From: Vigna angularis
Lineage: Eukaryota; Streptophyta; Magnoliopsida; Fabales; Fabaceae
Assembly (NCBI RefSeq): GCF_016808095.1
Contig: NC_068974.1
Coordinates: forward strand, 14,694,001-14,758,000
Reading direction: 5' to 3'
Length of the DNA stretch: 64,000 nucleotides
In this document: positions 52,683-64,000 of the stretch, one piece after another
Layout: the number at the start of each line of letters is the position of its first letter
Position numbering within the stretch: position 1 is the first letter of the stretch
Notes under the pieces: model-generated
The model's database searches: none
Told to the model about the DNA's origin: nothing
Seen by the model: only the letters and a program-made list of their open reading frames with translations
Position numbers and translations under genes: made by a program

Positions 52683-55600
52683 TGTAACACCCCTTATAGG
52701 ATATATTAATAATAATAACCTTGAAGCATGAATCTTATGAAAGTGTTTATTTATTTTATACCACACATAAACAAACCATACACACATCATAAGTTCATAC
52801 ATTACAACAAACCAAATCTTAATTGTTTCTTAAAATAACAAAATCAAACGAACATAAATAAGAAAACATTATAAAAATCCCAATAAGTTTTATTCCCGTT
52901 TCTCTCTCGAAGAGGTATTCCAATCCAGCTTTATCTGCAATACCATCTACTCCCGTACAAGTACGATCATCGTAGGTGGAAACCACAACCACAACATTTC
53001 AGGAAGAGAAACCAGAAATATCACATCATAAACACATTATATATAAATTATATAATTTCCATGATTTAATATAAATCGACACACATCATATTGCAGACTA
53101 GTCTTTCATAAACAATGTCGTTTACTTGTAATTCGTCGTCATAACCTGCTCTCAATAACAGGCGACCCGAGCCGTCTTCCATCGCGACTTCAGACCTATC
53201 TCCCCGACTCCTCAAGGACTAACGAGTAAAAACATCGATACTACGCGTAACGATGCACTATACTCAACATGAGCCAAAGTCATTGGGCGAGACATTCACC
53301 TCCTCGCGCAGAAGAAGGTGACACTCGAATCTCAGTCTCACGCGTGAGACTAGCAAAATGCTCAAAAGACAGACAAAGTTACAAGTAAATAACATAGTGT
53401 ATGTACCACCTCCAACAAAATAAACGTGCTCAATCACGAATTCATACATATTCTCAATAACATGTATAAATAAACCAATATTGGATCAAGAAAATAACCA
53501 ACAATTCTCAATAATTGTTTTAAAATACTACCAAAGAAATTATGGATTCATACATATTCGCCGAAACGCTATTTGGACGAGAACTATTCATCAAACACTA
53601 TTTTCAAATCACCAACGTTAATGAACGAACGCTGTTTTCAAATCACCCAGTCGAACACTATTTGACCGAACGCCAAAACCGACCGTCATTAAACACTATT
53701 CGGCCGAACGCTACCGAGCACCATATTGAATTCAACACTATCAAGCCGAGCGCTAAAACCGAAAGTCATAATGAATCGACTACTGTTTGGATGAACACTC
53801 AACGATTGAAACCTAAGAATACTAACTCAAGGCCGAACGCTCATAATTACAACAATACCAAGGTCGAACGCTCACATCACAAACATACGAAGATCGAACG
53901 CTCAAGAACGAACACCAGGTTGGATTCAACACTACTAAGCCGAACGCTAAGATCAATTACCTAGGCCGAACGCTAAATCATTGGACACCATATTGAATTC
54001 ATCACTGAGTACTATCTGAATACAAACGAACGAACGAACGCTGCCTATGGCGAGTACTATCTGAATACAAACGTCATCGGAGCCGAACGTTCGCTATGAA
54101 CGATCGCTAACTTAGAATAAATATCATCAAAATTGAACGTTCGTTAACCCAGAGTATGACCGAACGCTTACAATCTATGGATGTTCACTATCTGAGAACA
54201 AGGAACATAAGACCGAACGCTCTTTACAACCTATGGACGTTTGTCTTGAGACCAAGGCCGAACGTTCGGTATCCAAACCTAAGAATACCAAATTGAGAAC
54301 GAACGCTAACCATAATTAATCTACCAAGACCGAACGCTTGAGATTACTAAAACATCAAAACTGAACGTTCACCGAAACAAGCCTAGAACGAACGTTAGCG
54401 CTCGTTACTGGAGGATACAAGACCGAACGATTATTTGGCCGACCACTATTGTCGAGCACGGTTTGGACGAACGTCTAAATGTTACTAACTTTAATCCAAG
54501 GACGAACGCTAACGCTGGTACATCAGAAACTAAAACCGAACGCTCAAGTATTTTGGCCGTCCTGGTCAAGCACGGTTGGGACGAACGTCCAATTTTGACT
54601 CACCAAAATTGGACGTACGCGCGTTCTGCAGAAATTCTGCAGAATCGCACCAGAGTCCAGAAAACCCAGAAACCCCCATTTTTATCCCCTTCTTCCCAGA
54701 TTTGCAGCAAACCCATAACATCTCAACAATCAATGAAATAAATCAAACTCCACTTACCTTCTACCCATCATACAATATACATGCACCATCAAACATACAT
54801 ATATAGTCTAGCTTTTAACTACCCCAACATGCAAACAGTTATATAAATCCTAGTTTCCCCCCCTTACCTCTAGTTCCAGTGAGTTTCCACAATCCTTTGA
54901 GGTTCAAAGCAAAGACCAAAGATGGCTTTCTTTCCTTGCGTAGCAGTGCTTCCCACAATTCAAAACCACACTCCGAACCTATGTTTTAGCATAGTATGTA
55001 TATTCCTCCCCTCTCTCACATAAATTAGAGTTTATATAAGAAAATGGTAGGTTCTCCTCTAAGTCAAAATTCACGTTTTTAATATGCACCATGTAGCTTA
55101 ACTATATGTTTCCTACTTAACTCTATAATCTATCCAAAACCCTACAAAACAAAAGAAGCCAAGCTATGGAAAAATATTTCAACACCTATTGCCGACAATG
55201 TCACCTTCAGAAACTCAAATTATGCAAAAGAGGAAACACAAGTACAAAACTATGCTCTTTCCATTTTACTACCTTACGTAAACTACTTCTCACACCATCC
55301 AACTTTTCTTTTCTTTTTCTTTATAATAACATTTCATCTTCCAACCTCACGGTCCCACCTTTTTGTCCTTTTCTACATATAATATTATTCATTATTTCAT
55401 ACTACATTAGGTCCACTTCTTCCTATTTCACGTTAATGCCTAAAAGCTTAATATCAACACTCTTTTTTTTCCAACAAATAAATGGCTTTCTCTTTCCATC
55501 ATTTATTATTATAGGTCCCATAAAAGAAAACTTACAGGGGCATGCACCACAACATAATACACACTTCCCTATAACCAAAGAGTTCTCCCACTTCTCAATT

Positions 55601-55791
55601 TATTCTTTTTGTCATCAAAAGCTAAGGCATCAGTAAAAGTATTTTCTAAAATTAAGATAACATTAGTTCTAATTAATTTATTTTATTCACTTTCTTAATA
55701 TTTTCATTACACAAACATATCATAATTAATTATTTAGTAACACAAAATATAGTAAAATAAAAGTATATTTTTATTTTACACAGGTCTTACA
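52683..55791 (-). mobile_element. Tekay-like chromovirus 3' LTR
   Basis: 3109 bp; on the minus strand it starts TGTAAGACC right after the polypurine tract and ends GGTGTTACA. It is long, as in the Del/Tekay clade. About 25 CGAACG(C/T) words occur between 53560 and 54600. Frames in it (53542-53964, 55166-55636) look compositional. No partner 5' LTR is in the window. Confidence 0.8.
53560..54600. repeat. Dispersed CGAACGCT word cluster in the Tekay-like LTR
   Basis: ACCGAACGCT, GCCGAACGCT and GAACGAACGCT recur at irregular spacings, about 25 times, mostly in one orientation. They are not a regular tandem repeat and lack the spacing of a CRISPR array. Confidence 0.7.
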
Positions 55792-55806
55792 TTCTCCCCA
55801 ACTTTT
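55792..55806 (-). other. Tekay-like polypurine tract
   Basis: The minus strand reads AAAAGTTGGGGAGAA, immediately before the LTR start TGTAAGACC and after CGAGGACGAAAATTT, the usual ending of Tekay-type elements. Confidence 0.85.
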
Positions 55807-55834
55807 AAAATTTTCGTCCTCGAAAATTAAGGTA

Positions 55835-56806
55835 TTACTCAAATAAGTGTGGGTACTCTTTTCTCATAAAATCTTCTAGCTCCCAAGTTATCTCTTGAGT
55901 TTTCTCATTCCAGAGTACTTTCACCGTGCGAATCTCTTTTCCCCGCAAGTCCTTCGTTTGTACTTCTAACACTCTTACTGGTCCGACTTCAAAAGTAAGA
56001 TCTTCACGAACTTGAATGTTGTCTTCCTCCAATACATGAGTTGGATCATAAACGTACTTTCTTAGTTGCGACACGTGAAACACATTATGCAGGTTTGCCA
56101 ACTGTGGCGGTAAAGCTACCTCGTATGCTACTGGTCCAATCTTCCTAATAATATCATAAGGACCAAGAAACTTTGGTGATAACTTCCTTGACTTGATAGC
56201 TCTACCTACGCCGGTCATCGGTGTCACACGTAAAAATACGTGATCTCCTTCGTTGAACTCAAGCGGTCTTCTTCTCCGATCTGCGTACGACTTCTGCCTG
56301 CATTGCGTTGCTCTCATTCTTTCTTGAATAAGCTTCACTTTCTCAATAGTTTGTTGTAACAACTCAGGGCCCACCACTATAGATTCTCCATCTTGAAACC
56401 AACACAAAGGAGTTCTACATCTTCGCCCATACAAAGCTTCAAAAGGCGCCATCCCTATGCTAGAGTGATAACTATTATTGTATGTAAACTCCACCAATGG
56501 TAGGACCTCGCTCCAACCTCCCAGATGATCCAACACGCAAGCTCTCAACAAATCTTCTAATGACTGAATAGTCCTCTCAGTCTGTCCATCCGTTTGAGGA
56601 TGATATGCTGAGCTCATCCTCAACCTTGAACCCAAAGCTTCTTGTAACATCTGCCAGAACCTTGATGTAAACCTTGGATCTCGATCTAAGACAATGCTAT
56701 CAGGTATACCATGAAATCTCACTATTTCGCGAATGTACAACTCTGTCAACTTTTCCATTGACATACTTAGGTTGATTGGCAAAAAGTGAGCGCTCTTTGT
56801 TAATCG
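55835..56806 (-). pseudogene. Tekay-like integrase C-terminal part with chromodomain
   Basis: An open frame beginning DRLTKSAHFLPINLSMSMEK right at the solo LTR boundary. It contains VLDRDPRFTSRFW and the DGQTERTIQSLEDLLR segment with the catalytic glutamate, then GDHVFLRVTPM, PPQLANLHNVFHVSQLRKY and a C-terminal chromodomain-like segment (KVLWNEKTQEITWELED). It would insert element DNA, the chromodomain guiding it to heterochromatin. This half has no stop of its own. It is separated from its N-terminal half (59939-60425) by the family C LTR, so no functional protein is made. Confidence 0.85.
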
Positions 56807-56811
56807 GTCAA

Positions 56812-59800
56812 TGTTACGAGCTGTCGCGGCCCATACAAATTTGATGTGCAATAAGAATGAATGCAGTATAGCTAGGATTTGACTCCTAGGTCGTTTCACA
56901 AGGACCAAATTTTTGGTTTGGGTTTTAAGTCCATTACGAATTGTGGGGGGGGTTTTGATGGTTGTTTTTGGTATAGAAAATGAAATTTTTGTTGTGAAAT
57001 GCAAATGACGAAATTAAAAATTAAACACAACCGAATAAAATTAAAAACATTGAATTGCATGAAAACATCAAACTAATTCTATAACAGATAAAAATTCATA
57101 CAGAGCTACACAGTGAAATTTTAACACTTAAATCTTAGATAGAAAATACACAAGGTTTTGAAAGTAAATGTTCAAAGTTTGAATTGCAAATTAAAAAGCT
57201 TGGTTACACAGTTAAAAACAACAAAACATTACAAAATGCACAATTGACCAAGATTGAATTAAAATACAGAAACTGTGAATGCTCAAGTGTTTGTTTTGGT
57301 TTCATTGAGAGCAAAAATCAAATTGAGACATCAATTGCCGTGAACTTCCATCATCCAACCTATTTTGTTTTACAAAGAAATCATATGCCCTTTTTTTTTT
57401 ATTCAACAACCGTATTCTTTCCTTCTTAATTAACACTTATCTTTTTTTTTAGAATTCAATTGAAAAACAAATCTCCACCTAATCTCATTTCTAGCCACGT
57501 TACTACTTCTTCAAACCAAGAATTGAAAGACAAAATTAATACAAAAAGATGACCCACGTATTATACTAATGCTAAATGAAATTTTTAGAAGAAATATGAT
57601 GACTTCATACAAGAAAAAGAAGGCTTTTCACGTAACCCATGATCATCCAATTAACAACAAAACTTAAAAACACAAAATAGATGCTTAAATTTAACTTAAC
57701 AGAGAGTTTCCTTTGCTACACATCCTAAAACAATTCATCCTCTTTTATTCTTTTCAACTATTAATCACCCTTTAACCTTGCTTCTTTTCAAATTTACAAC
57801 ATCAAAATAAAAACATTGAACAATACTTATTCTCCCCCTTGGACAGCCGTGAACATTCAAGTTTTAAACAAGGAAAATATCCAACCAAATTCATCAAAGA
57901 AAACAAAATAAAAGAGGCATGAATAACACTTACACAGCCGTGACTTTTGTAGCACAAATGAAAAAGAAATAAAATACTTAAAAATGAAATTACAAACCTT
58001 CAAATTACAATAGCAACTTGCACAACATAATACAAATTACAGTTCATAAAATACTCAGATGAATATAATAGAGATGGATAAAAGCTTTAATAAAAAGTGT
58101 ACAAAACCAATGAAGAAGGCAGCAAGAACTTCAAGCCATCCTCCATTCCAGCAGTAACGGTTTCCTTTCCTTCTCCAACTCTTGTCTCCTCTGGTTTCAC
58201 GTCCATTCACTACTCACGTTCACACCTTCCATCTCTGTTTGCTTCTCTCAAAAGTTCACGGCCCCCCTCTCTCTGCCAACTTCCCTCTGACTCAGAATTT
58301 TCTCTCTGCCTACCGTCCACTTCCGAACCAGAAAATTATTGTGAAAACTAAAAACTCTCCTCTCAGACCCCTGGACACTTGATAAAAATCTGAATAAAAC
58401 CGTGCACCACTTTTCTGTGCTAATTGGACTCTCCACTCATTTTGCAAGATGATGATTATTTCTTAAGTGGATGGAGCCCTCAGGATTAATGGATGTAACA
58501 CTAAGGATTAATGCATGGAGCACTCACTTATATGACCCACTTCCACTGACTTGCTTGCTGTTCAACGTTTGACTGCTTCTTGTGTATGCTTCTACTTTTG
58601 GCTTCCATATCCGTGTGAAGTGTGAAGGCTGGATGAGTTTCTGCTGCAGCAAGGCCGTGAAGAATTTCTTGTGTGATGGCTGGACTTCTTTTGTGGCAGC
58701 TGCGTGAACTTTGTTGTTGGTGTTGCACCTAATGTCTTCATTTGAAGCTCATCAATAGAAAGAAGAAGAATAAATTCCAATAGTGCAGCTGGAGAGAAAA
58801 ACCGAGAGGTGAAGCGTAGTTCCATGTCATGATGCACCAATGAAAGCAAGGAAAGTCTCCACTTTGAAAAGAAAATTGAAATGAGATTATGTGTGTGCTG
58901 ACTGCCGTGTGAGATGTGCTTCTTGCATCAATTTCTTTCAACACTTTAATCAATCATATCAAAACAAGGGGGGCCCTCCACTTTGATGTGTGCAGCCGTG
59001 TATATGTTGGTCCACCTTTTCCATTGTGTGTCTCCACTTAAGTAAAAGAAAGAAGATTCTCCAATTTTGCTGACTAATGTTTCAATCCAATTATTGCTTT
59101 AAAAATTCAACAAAGAAGGACTTGTTCCCCTTTCTTTTACGTGGAGCCATGTGAATTTCCACACCACATTCCTTTGCTTTGGATGGTGCAAACATGTGTT
59201 GACCATTTTCATGTGTGATTCCATGTCATGTTTCCACTATGAAAAATAAAGCCAAAGGCTTCCCATGAATTATGTGCCGAACATTACTCTTCCACTTCAT
59301 CACATAATGTCTATATATCAATATACAAAGAAAGGAAACATTGGCTGCCACGTGCACACCCATTCATGGCCGTGAGATGTAGCCAATTTGTGCTTGAACA
59401 TTTCAAGAAGGGATTTGGCCCTTATTCTCACGTGGAAGCATGAGCTGATTTGGATATTGCCAATTTGACTTCAAACGTGCACCTCTTTGCAACCATCAAG
59501 AGTTCTAAAATTTAAATCATGTTGCAGCCGTGAGAAATTAAGAGATCAACAAAGAATTAAGTTGTTTTCTTCCAAAAGAAAATGAATTGAAGGTGCTTTG
59601 TTTTAGCCAAACCAAACTGCAATTTTTCTTCAAGTCTCCAGGATCTGTACATCTTTCTTTTATTCAACACAAAATAAATCAACACAGTATAGTTTCTTTC
59701 AATTAAATAACACAGTGTGTGAATGAGTATCCTACCAAATGTCCTAATTTCTATTTCCAAAATTTTCCTTGCAAAGTAATTAGCTCAGATAATTCAAATT

Positions 59801-59933
59801 AGCTAAAATAAGAATTTCCGAACAAATTAATCACAATTAGGAAAAATAGGATAATACTGTATATTCAAACATAATTCCTTGATTAAATCTGGTACAATAA
59901 GCTAAGTGAAATCAATAAAATATTGATTCATCA
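56812..59933 (-). mobile_element. Family C solo LTR splitting the Tekay-like integrase
   Basis: 3122 bp with an exact 5-bp duplication GTCAA (56807-56811 and 59934-59938) and TG/CA ends (TGTTACGAG and ATTCATCA on the plus strand). Removing it restores the integrase reading. No internal element sequence was found, so it is a solo LTR. It contains repeated GCCGTG and ACGTGGA words, a poly-G run at 56944-56951, and no supported gene. Confidence 0.92.
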
Positions 59934-59938
59934 GTCAA

Positions 59939-60425
59939 CTATCACCCAAATGGAATTGTGACCCCTCAATGATCTTGGTAAGTGAGTCACAAAGTCCATC
60001 GAGATGTTGTCCCATTTCCACTAAGGAATATCTAATTGTTGTAATAATCCTTCTGGCCTTTGATGTTCTATTTTTGCCTTCTGACATACCAAACAAGAAG
60101 CTACGAACTCTGCCAGATCTTTCTTCATTCCGCTCCACCAAAAGGATTCTTTTAAGTCCTTATACATCTTGGTCATTCCTGGATGTATACTAAGACTACT
60201 CTTATGTCCCTCTTCCAATATTGGTCTTTTCAACTCTGTTTTTGCTGGAACACATACTCTATGCCGAAAACGAAGAATGCCATCACTGTTCAAAGCGAAG
60301 TCTTTGGCTTGATCACTCCCCAACAATTTCACAATACTTTGCAACTCAAGATCTGTTTCTTGATCTGCTTTCAATTGTTCTAAGAATCCACTTGTGATCT
60401 TTAGATGACTACACCACATTTGACC
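59939..60425 (-). pseudogene. Tekay-like integrase N-terminal part, one stop
   Basis: Reads HLKITSGFLEQLKADQETD, then the integrase zinc finger (EEGHKSSLSIHPGM, CLVCQKAKIEHQ), LLQQLDIP, a TAG at 60018-60020, and WKWDNISMDFVTHLPRSL with the first catalytic aspartate, up to WVIVD at the solo LTR. The RT and RNase H are missing: at about 60426 the frame runs into an unrelated LTR fragment. It was already deleted before or besides the insertion at 56812. Confidence 0.8.
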
Positions 60426-60779
60426 TTGTCCCAAGGAGCGGCTCCTGGCAGCTTCGGGTGGAAGGGGTACATGGACGAATCGAACATACACCGGAATGAG
60501 AGGGATCTGGAGACTGTGTAGGTATGGGACTATACAGTTGAAGGATAGCTTAAAGGAATTGATTTGACTACTCATATCACCAAAATGCATTTGCTTTTCG
60601 GTAGCCTGACTCATAAGATCTCCATGGTTAAGCGTGCTTGGCCTGGAGTAATTCTGGGATGGGTGACCTTCCGGCAAGTTTTCCCAGAAAGTGTGCGAGT
60701 GAGGATAAAGCACACTGGAAAGCCTGGTGGTGATCTGTGGGGGCAGTCGATGGTCCCTGTGAGTTGTCGGGACGTTACA
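60426..60779 (-). mobile_element. LTR fragment with a 5S-rRNA-like segment
   Basis: On the minus strand it starts TGTAACGTCCCGAC at 60779, the look of a Tekay-type LTR 5' end, different from the LTR at 52683-55791. The plus strand holds a 5S-like segment (60628-60690). It joins the integrase fragment directly. Confidence 0.55.
60628..60690 (+). other. 5S-rRNA-like sequence (degenerate)
   Basis: GGTTAAGCGTGCTTGG, then GGAGTAATTCT and GGGATGGGTGACC, in the order and spacing of boxes A and C of plant 5S rRNA genes. The 5' third of the gene and the conserved 3' end are not present, so it is not a 5S gene. Confidence 0.6.
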
Positions 60780-60938
60780 CTTATTTTACATGGTTTTCTG
60801 AACTAATATCTTTACCTACTTCTTCGTGACTAAGTAAGACAAGAGCCTAATTTAATCTTACAAAAATTTTGTATGTAAGATGATTATATATGCAATCTAA
60901 AAGTTTAACACTAGTGGCATTTGAAAATAAGTACACAG

Positions 60939-61311
60939 ATATGCTCTGAAGCACATGAAAGAAGGAATCAACATTATCAACACGACATCAGTGGTTACAT
61001 ATGAAGGATTCAAAACACTAGTGGATTATGCATCGACTAAAGGTGCCATTGTAGGGTTAACAAGATCCTTTACACTTCAGCTTGTGAGCAAGGGAATTTG
61101 TGTGAATGGTGTTGCTCCTAGACCTACTGGACTCCTTTACAGATAGCAAGTTTTATAGTGGAACAAATTGTGGTGTTCGGTTCTAGTTCCACACCGATGA
61201 AAAGATCTGGACAACCTATTGAGGTTGCTCCTTCTTATGTGTTTCCCGCCAACAACGAGTGTTCCTCTTACATAACAGGCCAAGTCCTTATATGTTTGTG
61301 ATTCCACACTC
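60939..61311 (+). pseudogene. Short-chain dehydrogenase/reductase, last-exon fragment
   Basis: After a splice-acceptor-like GTACACAG the frame reads YALKHMKEGINIINTTSVV, then YASTK (the catalytic Tyr-x3-Lys), LQLVSKGICVNGVAP. A one-base shift near 61127 moves to the frame WTPLQIASF, MKRSGQPIEVAPSYVF, SSYITGQVL and a stop at 61309-61311. This matches the C-terminal half of plant NADPH-dependent aldehyde reductase / glucose-ribitol dehydrogenase-like SDR proteins. The NAD(P)-binding N-terminal half is absent. The frameshift, the missing exons and the transposon next door make it a pseudogene. No feature is seen at 60780-60938 or 61312-61439. Confidence 0.7.
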
Positions 61312-61439
61312 AAACATGATTCATTTTCCATATTATCTCTTTCCAATTTTGACACTCTTGCAATCATTTACATGTTACTTTTGTTCAACATTATATAGCT
61401 TAAAACTTGAAAAGGGCTGAACTAGGAAGGCTACATCTG

Positions 61440-61747
61440 CTATAGGTTGTCAAGAACTCCAACTCTTTGATTTAAAGAGTTGCAAGAAATTCCCAGCGGT
61501 TTTAATAACCCGCGTAAGTCCCATTGGTTTTTGAAACCCGAACATTTATCGACGATTTTTGTGAAAACACTCGCAAATGGCCGCAATTTTTGTAAAACCC
61601 CCGAAATGGCAATGATTTTTATAAAACTACCGGAAATTTTTGCCGACGATAATTTTCCTAGAGGTTTTCCCAACCACGGGAAATGTATTTACCAGGGGTT
61701 AAAATCGCCGGTAACACCCCTAGTAAAATCATATATTTTTGTTGTGT
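61440..61747. mobile_element. CACTA-like end with subterminal repeats
   Basis: Repeated units such as CGACGATTTTTGTGAAAAC, GCCGCAATTTTTGTAAAAC and GCAATGATTTTTATAAAAC, ending ATTTTTGTTGTG (inverse CACAACAAAAAT, near the legume CACTA terminus). The opposite end was not found. It seems to cut the Tat-like element to its right. Confidence 0.45.
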
Positions 61748-61878
61748 CAAAGTCACCATCTCTGCCAGCATGGCTTCCATCCTCCTTTACATCTCCTGCA
61801 TCATCGCTACTAGGTCTTGTGCTATGGTCTCGTTAGGGTGTCTTCAAAAAATCCTCGGTCCCACGGTGCGCACCAAAA
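61748..61878 (-). other. Tat/Ogre-like primer region and gag start
   Basis: On the minus strand TTTTGGTGCGCACCGTGGG follows the LTR, close to the TTTTGGCGCCCACCGTGGG typical of Tat/Ogre elements. Next comes a short frame with MMQEM and RRMEAMLAEM wording like a Tat gag start, with one stop, truncated at 61748. Confidence 0.5.
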
Positions 61879-62303
61879 TGTTCCTGCTTAAATGAGACGA
61901 GGATAATCGTCTGTCTGAGAGTCTTGTGTGCCGAACGTCTCTACACTCCTTGCTCTGGTAACCGATCGGTGTAGGGGGTGACCTGCAGAATACACTCTGA
62001 CGCTCAAGTCAGAATCTTTCTATATAGGCCTTTAGTAATTCAATAGTGAGTAAAAGTGTCTTTACCTCGAAATTAAACCCTTATTTATAGAGTTTAGAAG
62101 AATATGACTAATTCATTTACCTCTTAATGGTCATTAATACAAACCTTAACCACTTATTAGTAGCCATTAAAATATGCATTAATTCTGCTCAATTGTTGTT
62201 GGGACCGAGCGCTCGTGAGATGCTTTCTTCTGCATTGACCACTCGGTCTTGTCTAATCGGTCGGTTATAAGCCCACGGAAATACTTAGCTTATTTGGACA
62301 TCA
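61879..62303 (-). mobile_element. Tat/Ogre-like LTR, minus strand
   Basis: 425 bp; plus-strand ends TGTTCCTGC and GGACATCA (TG/CA). CTATATAG near 62020 could be its TATA box. It also carries GAGCGCTCG and CCGAACG words. Followed by TACAA; the matching duplication on the other side cannot be checked. Confidence 0.5.
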
Positions 62304-62499
62304 TACAAAAAGAAACCTTTAAATACAATTGAATAATAATGTGAACGTTATATTATTAATATTTTATAATTATTTATATACTTAATAGATCTTACGTTTT
62401 TAAAAATAATTATTACTTATATACTAATAAGAAAGTTTATTATTTTTTTTATAATTTTATAGTTGTAATCAAAGTATAAGATTCTTTAATATAGGAACT

Positions 62500-62571
<72 letters not shown>

Positions 62572-62983
62572 ATTATAAAGATATTGTTTTTAGGAAATAT
62601 TAATTAAATATATTTTATGATATTGAATATTTAATTTTATGAAATATAATATTTATTTATTAATTTAACTGTGTGTTGTATTTTTTTAAAATTTTTATTA
62701 TTTTAATTAGATGTCCATTAGAAGGTATGTTCCTTAAATGTTTAAAATATTTTAAATAAATTTCTATTATTTAAAAGTAAGAACCTAAATGTTTAAAATG
62801 TTTAAAATATTCAAATTTCTAAAAACTTAAAATTTATGTTTAAAATATTCAAATTTCTCATACGATAATATTATGTCTAATTACAGTGTGCATATTTTAT
62901 TGGGTGATAATGTATTATTTGTTTAATGTCAATTTTTATAATAACATACACTAATTATAATAAACAACGGGATTGTTATAACA
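62304..62983. other. AT-rich non-coding DNA
   Basis: Very AT-rich, with repeated TTTAAAATATTC and TATTTAAT words and the TA microsatellite at 62511-62566. I see no gene or element boundary. Confidence 0.5.
62511..62566. repeat. (TA)28 microsatellite
   Basis: 56 bases of uninterrupted TA dinucleotide. Confidence 0.95.
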
Positions 62984-64000
62984 TATTGTTACGTCGCAGT
63001 AAATGCACTGCTGAGTCACCTGGTAGCTCTCATAAATGCACTCACATCATTACTCAGAAGCATTAAAAACCCACTACACGTTCCATGCATGCACGCCACT
63101 TGTCAAAATAGAAGCTTCTGAAGTCAGTAGTGGGGGTGCAGGTGTCGACAGGGGAGACGCTCGTCCCTTTGGAAGGGGAATGGAACAAAACTGATTTTTT
63201 CTGAAAAACCTTTCCACTCTCCTGTGCGCACCTTCTCCCTCCCAAAAACTCTGACTTTTCATTTTCTCCACCTTCTCTCTAGAAACCCTACCTTCTCTCT
63301 ACTGTAACTCACCACTCTCTTCTCCGATTCATATTCAGAAACCGTAGGAGCATCCTCTGAGTTGAGAGCTTCAATCTGAACCGAATAGATCCCAGTTCTG
63401 AAACCGGTAAGTCTCTCGACTCTGGACGCTCGTTTCTGAGTTACATGCAAACCAATAGTTGGCTGCATGCAAGGGTATAAGCTAAATTCTTCTACATTTC
63501 TATTGGTTAGATTTAGTGAAGAACTTAAGAGAATCGTTGAGGGTAGAAAACTGTTGTGGACGAGTCAAATTCTTAGACGTTTCAGTCACGAATCCAAGTA
63601 AGGGAAGCTTATTAAATTAAATTTGAATGTTTGTATTGTACTGTATGAACGTGATATGTGTTGTATGAAGTATGATCTGTATTACTTGATTTTTGGTATA
63701 GGAATATGAGCATAAGTTGATGTATGAAAATGATGAACTGTGCTATGACGTGAATAAACTGAAATATGAAATGTATGATGAGATGAATAATTGAAAGTAT
63801 ATGCTGGGAAATGTGTTTAATATAAATGAAACTTTGATTTTGAAATTCTTATGATAATGAACGTTTGCCATTGAACGGTCTTTTACCGTTCAGTATTAGT
63901 AATAGATTTTATTGGAAAGAGAATTCTTTCATTCGGAAAGAATTCCAGCTGAGGACGAACGCCCTCTTATATTAGTCTTACGTTTGAGCGTTTGGCCAAC
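62984..64000 (+). mobile_element. Probable LTR start running off the window
   Basis: Begins TGTTACGTCGCAG. The text includes GCATTAAAAACCC, a C/T-rich leader with CTAGAAACCCTACC, a possible splice donor CCGGTAAGTCTC near 63405, and at the end GAACGTTTGCC, GAACGGTC and ACGAACGCC words like those in the Tekay-like LTR. The short frames here look like LTR leader text. The LTR reading is tentative: a host promoter and 5' leader would look similar. Confidence 0.35.

Noticed and set aside
53560..54600. CRISPR-like repeat array
   Set aside because: Irregular spacing, short degenerate words and a plant retrotransposon context; CRISPR arrays are not expected.
60628..60690. Functional 5S rRNA gene
   Set aside because: Only the middle of the gene is recognisable, and both ends are missing.
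62984..64000. Host gene promoter with 5' leader intron
   Set aside because: Possible, but the CGAACG words and LTR-like text make a retroelement LTR the better guess; not decidable within the window.

Overview
This window looks like transposon-dense plant heterochromatin, probably from a papilionoid legume of the Vigna/Phaseolus type. That assignment is an inference from repeat style and from one gene fragment that reads like legume sequence; no host gene diagnostic for a species is present. There is no intact host gene. Nearly all 64 kb is LTR retrotransposon sequence, inserted element into element, with DNA transposons on top. The only long undamaged reading frame is a Ty1/Copia polyprotein (1987-6303, minus).

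Family A dominates the first 50 kb. It is an Athila-like Ty3 lineage with a tRNA-Asp type primer site and a gag-protease frame, but no reverse transcriptase or integrase in any copy. LTRs are about 1.25-1.4 kb and begin TGATAAC. Copies, in order: A1 (1-1372, minus, 5' end only), A2 (8921-13155, 3' part), A3 (13276-21325), A4 (22163-31921), A5 (31922-39737, broken) and A6 (41790-50115, minus, complete with target duplication GCGCT). A2, A3 and A5 also carry an extra sense ORF between gag-PR and the 3' LTR, resembling the 'putative plant transposon protein' family. It has its own leader exon, intron and splice acceptor, an env-like arrangement.

Solo LTRs and nesting: family A solo LTRs at 19175-21140 (TSD ATGGG), 32858-34141 (TSD ACTGC) and 39825-50419 (TSD CTTAA; holds a CACTA element and all of A6). 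Family B is a 2.5-kb LTR (27634-30117 plus; 34152-36438 minus). Family C is a 3.1-kb LTR (56812-59933 minus, TSD GTCAA; 42011-44919 minus; a plus-strand remnant around the Copia element).

The right third holds a Mutator-type element with captured exon sequence (50909-52132), a possible host terminal exon (52179-52366), a Tekay-like chromovirus (3' LTR 52683-55791; integrase and chromodomain 55835-60425) split by a family C solo LTR, an LTR fragment with a 5S-rRNA-like segment, a short-chain dehydrogenase pseudogene (60939-61311), a Tat/Ogre-like LTR and AT-rich DNA.

The least expected signal is RNA structure. Several families of short stem-loops keep the loop sequence while the stem changes in a compensating way: an array in the family B LTR, a group after the family A stop codons, and a hairpin at the family A LTR terminus. 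All coordinates, pairings and duplications were read by eye; family names come from remembered motifs, not searches.
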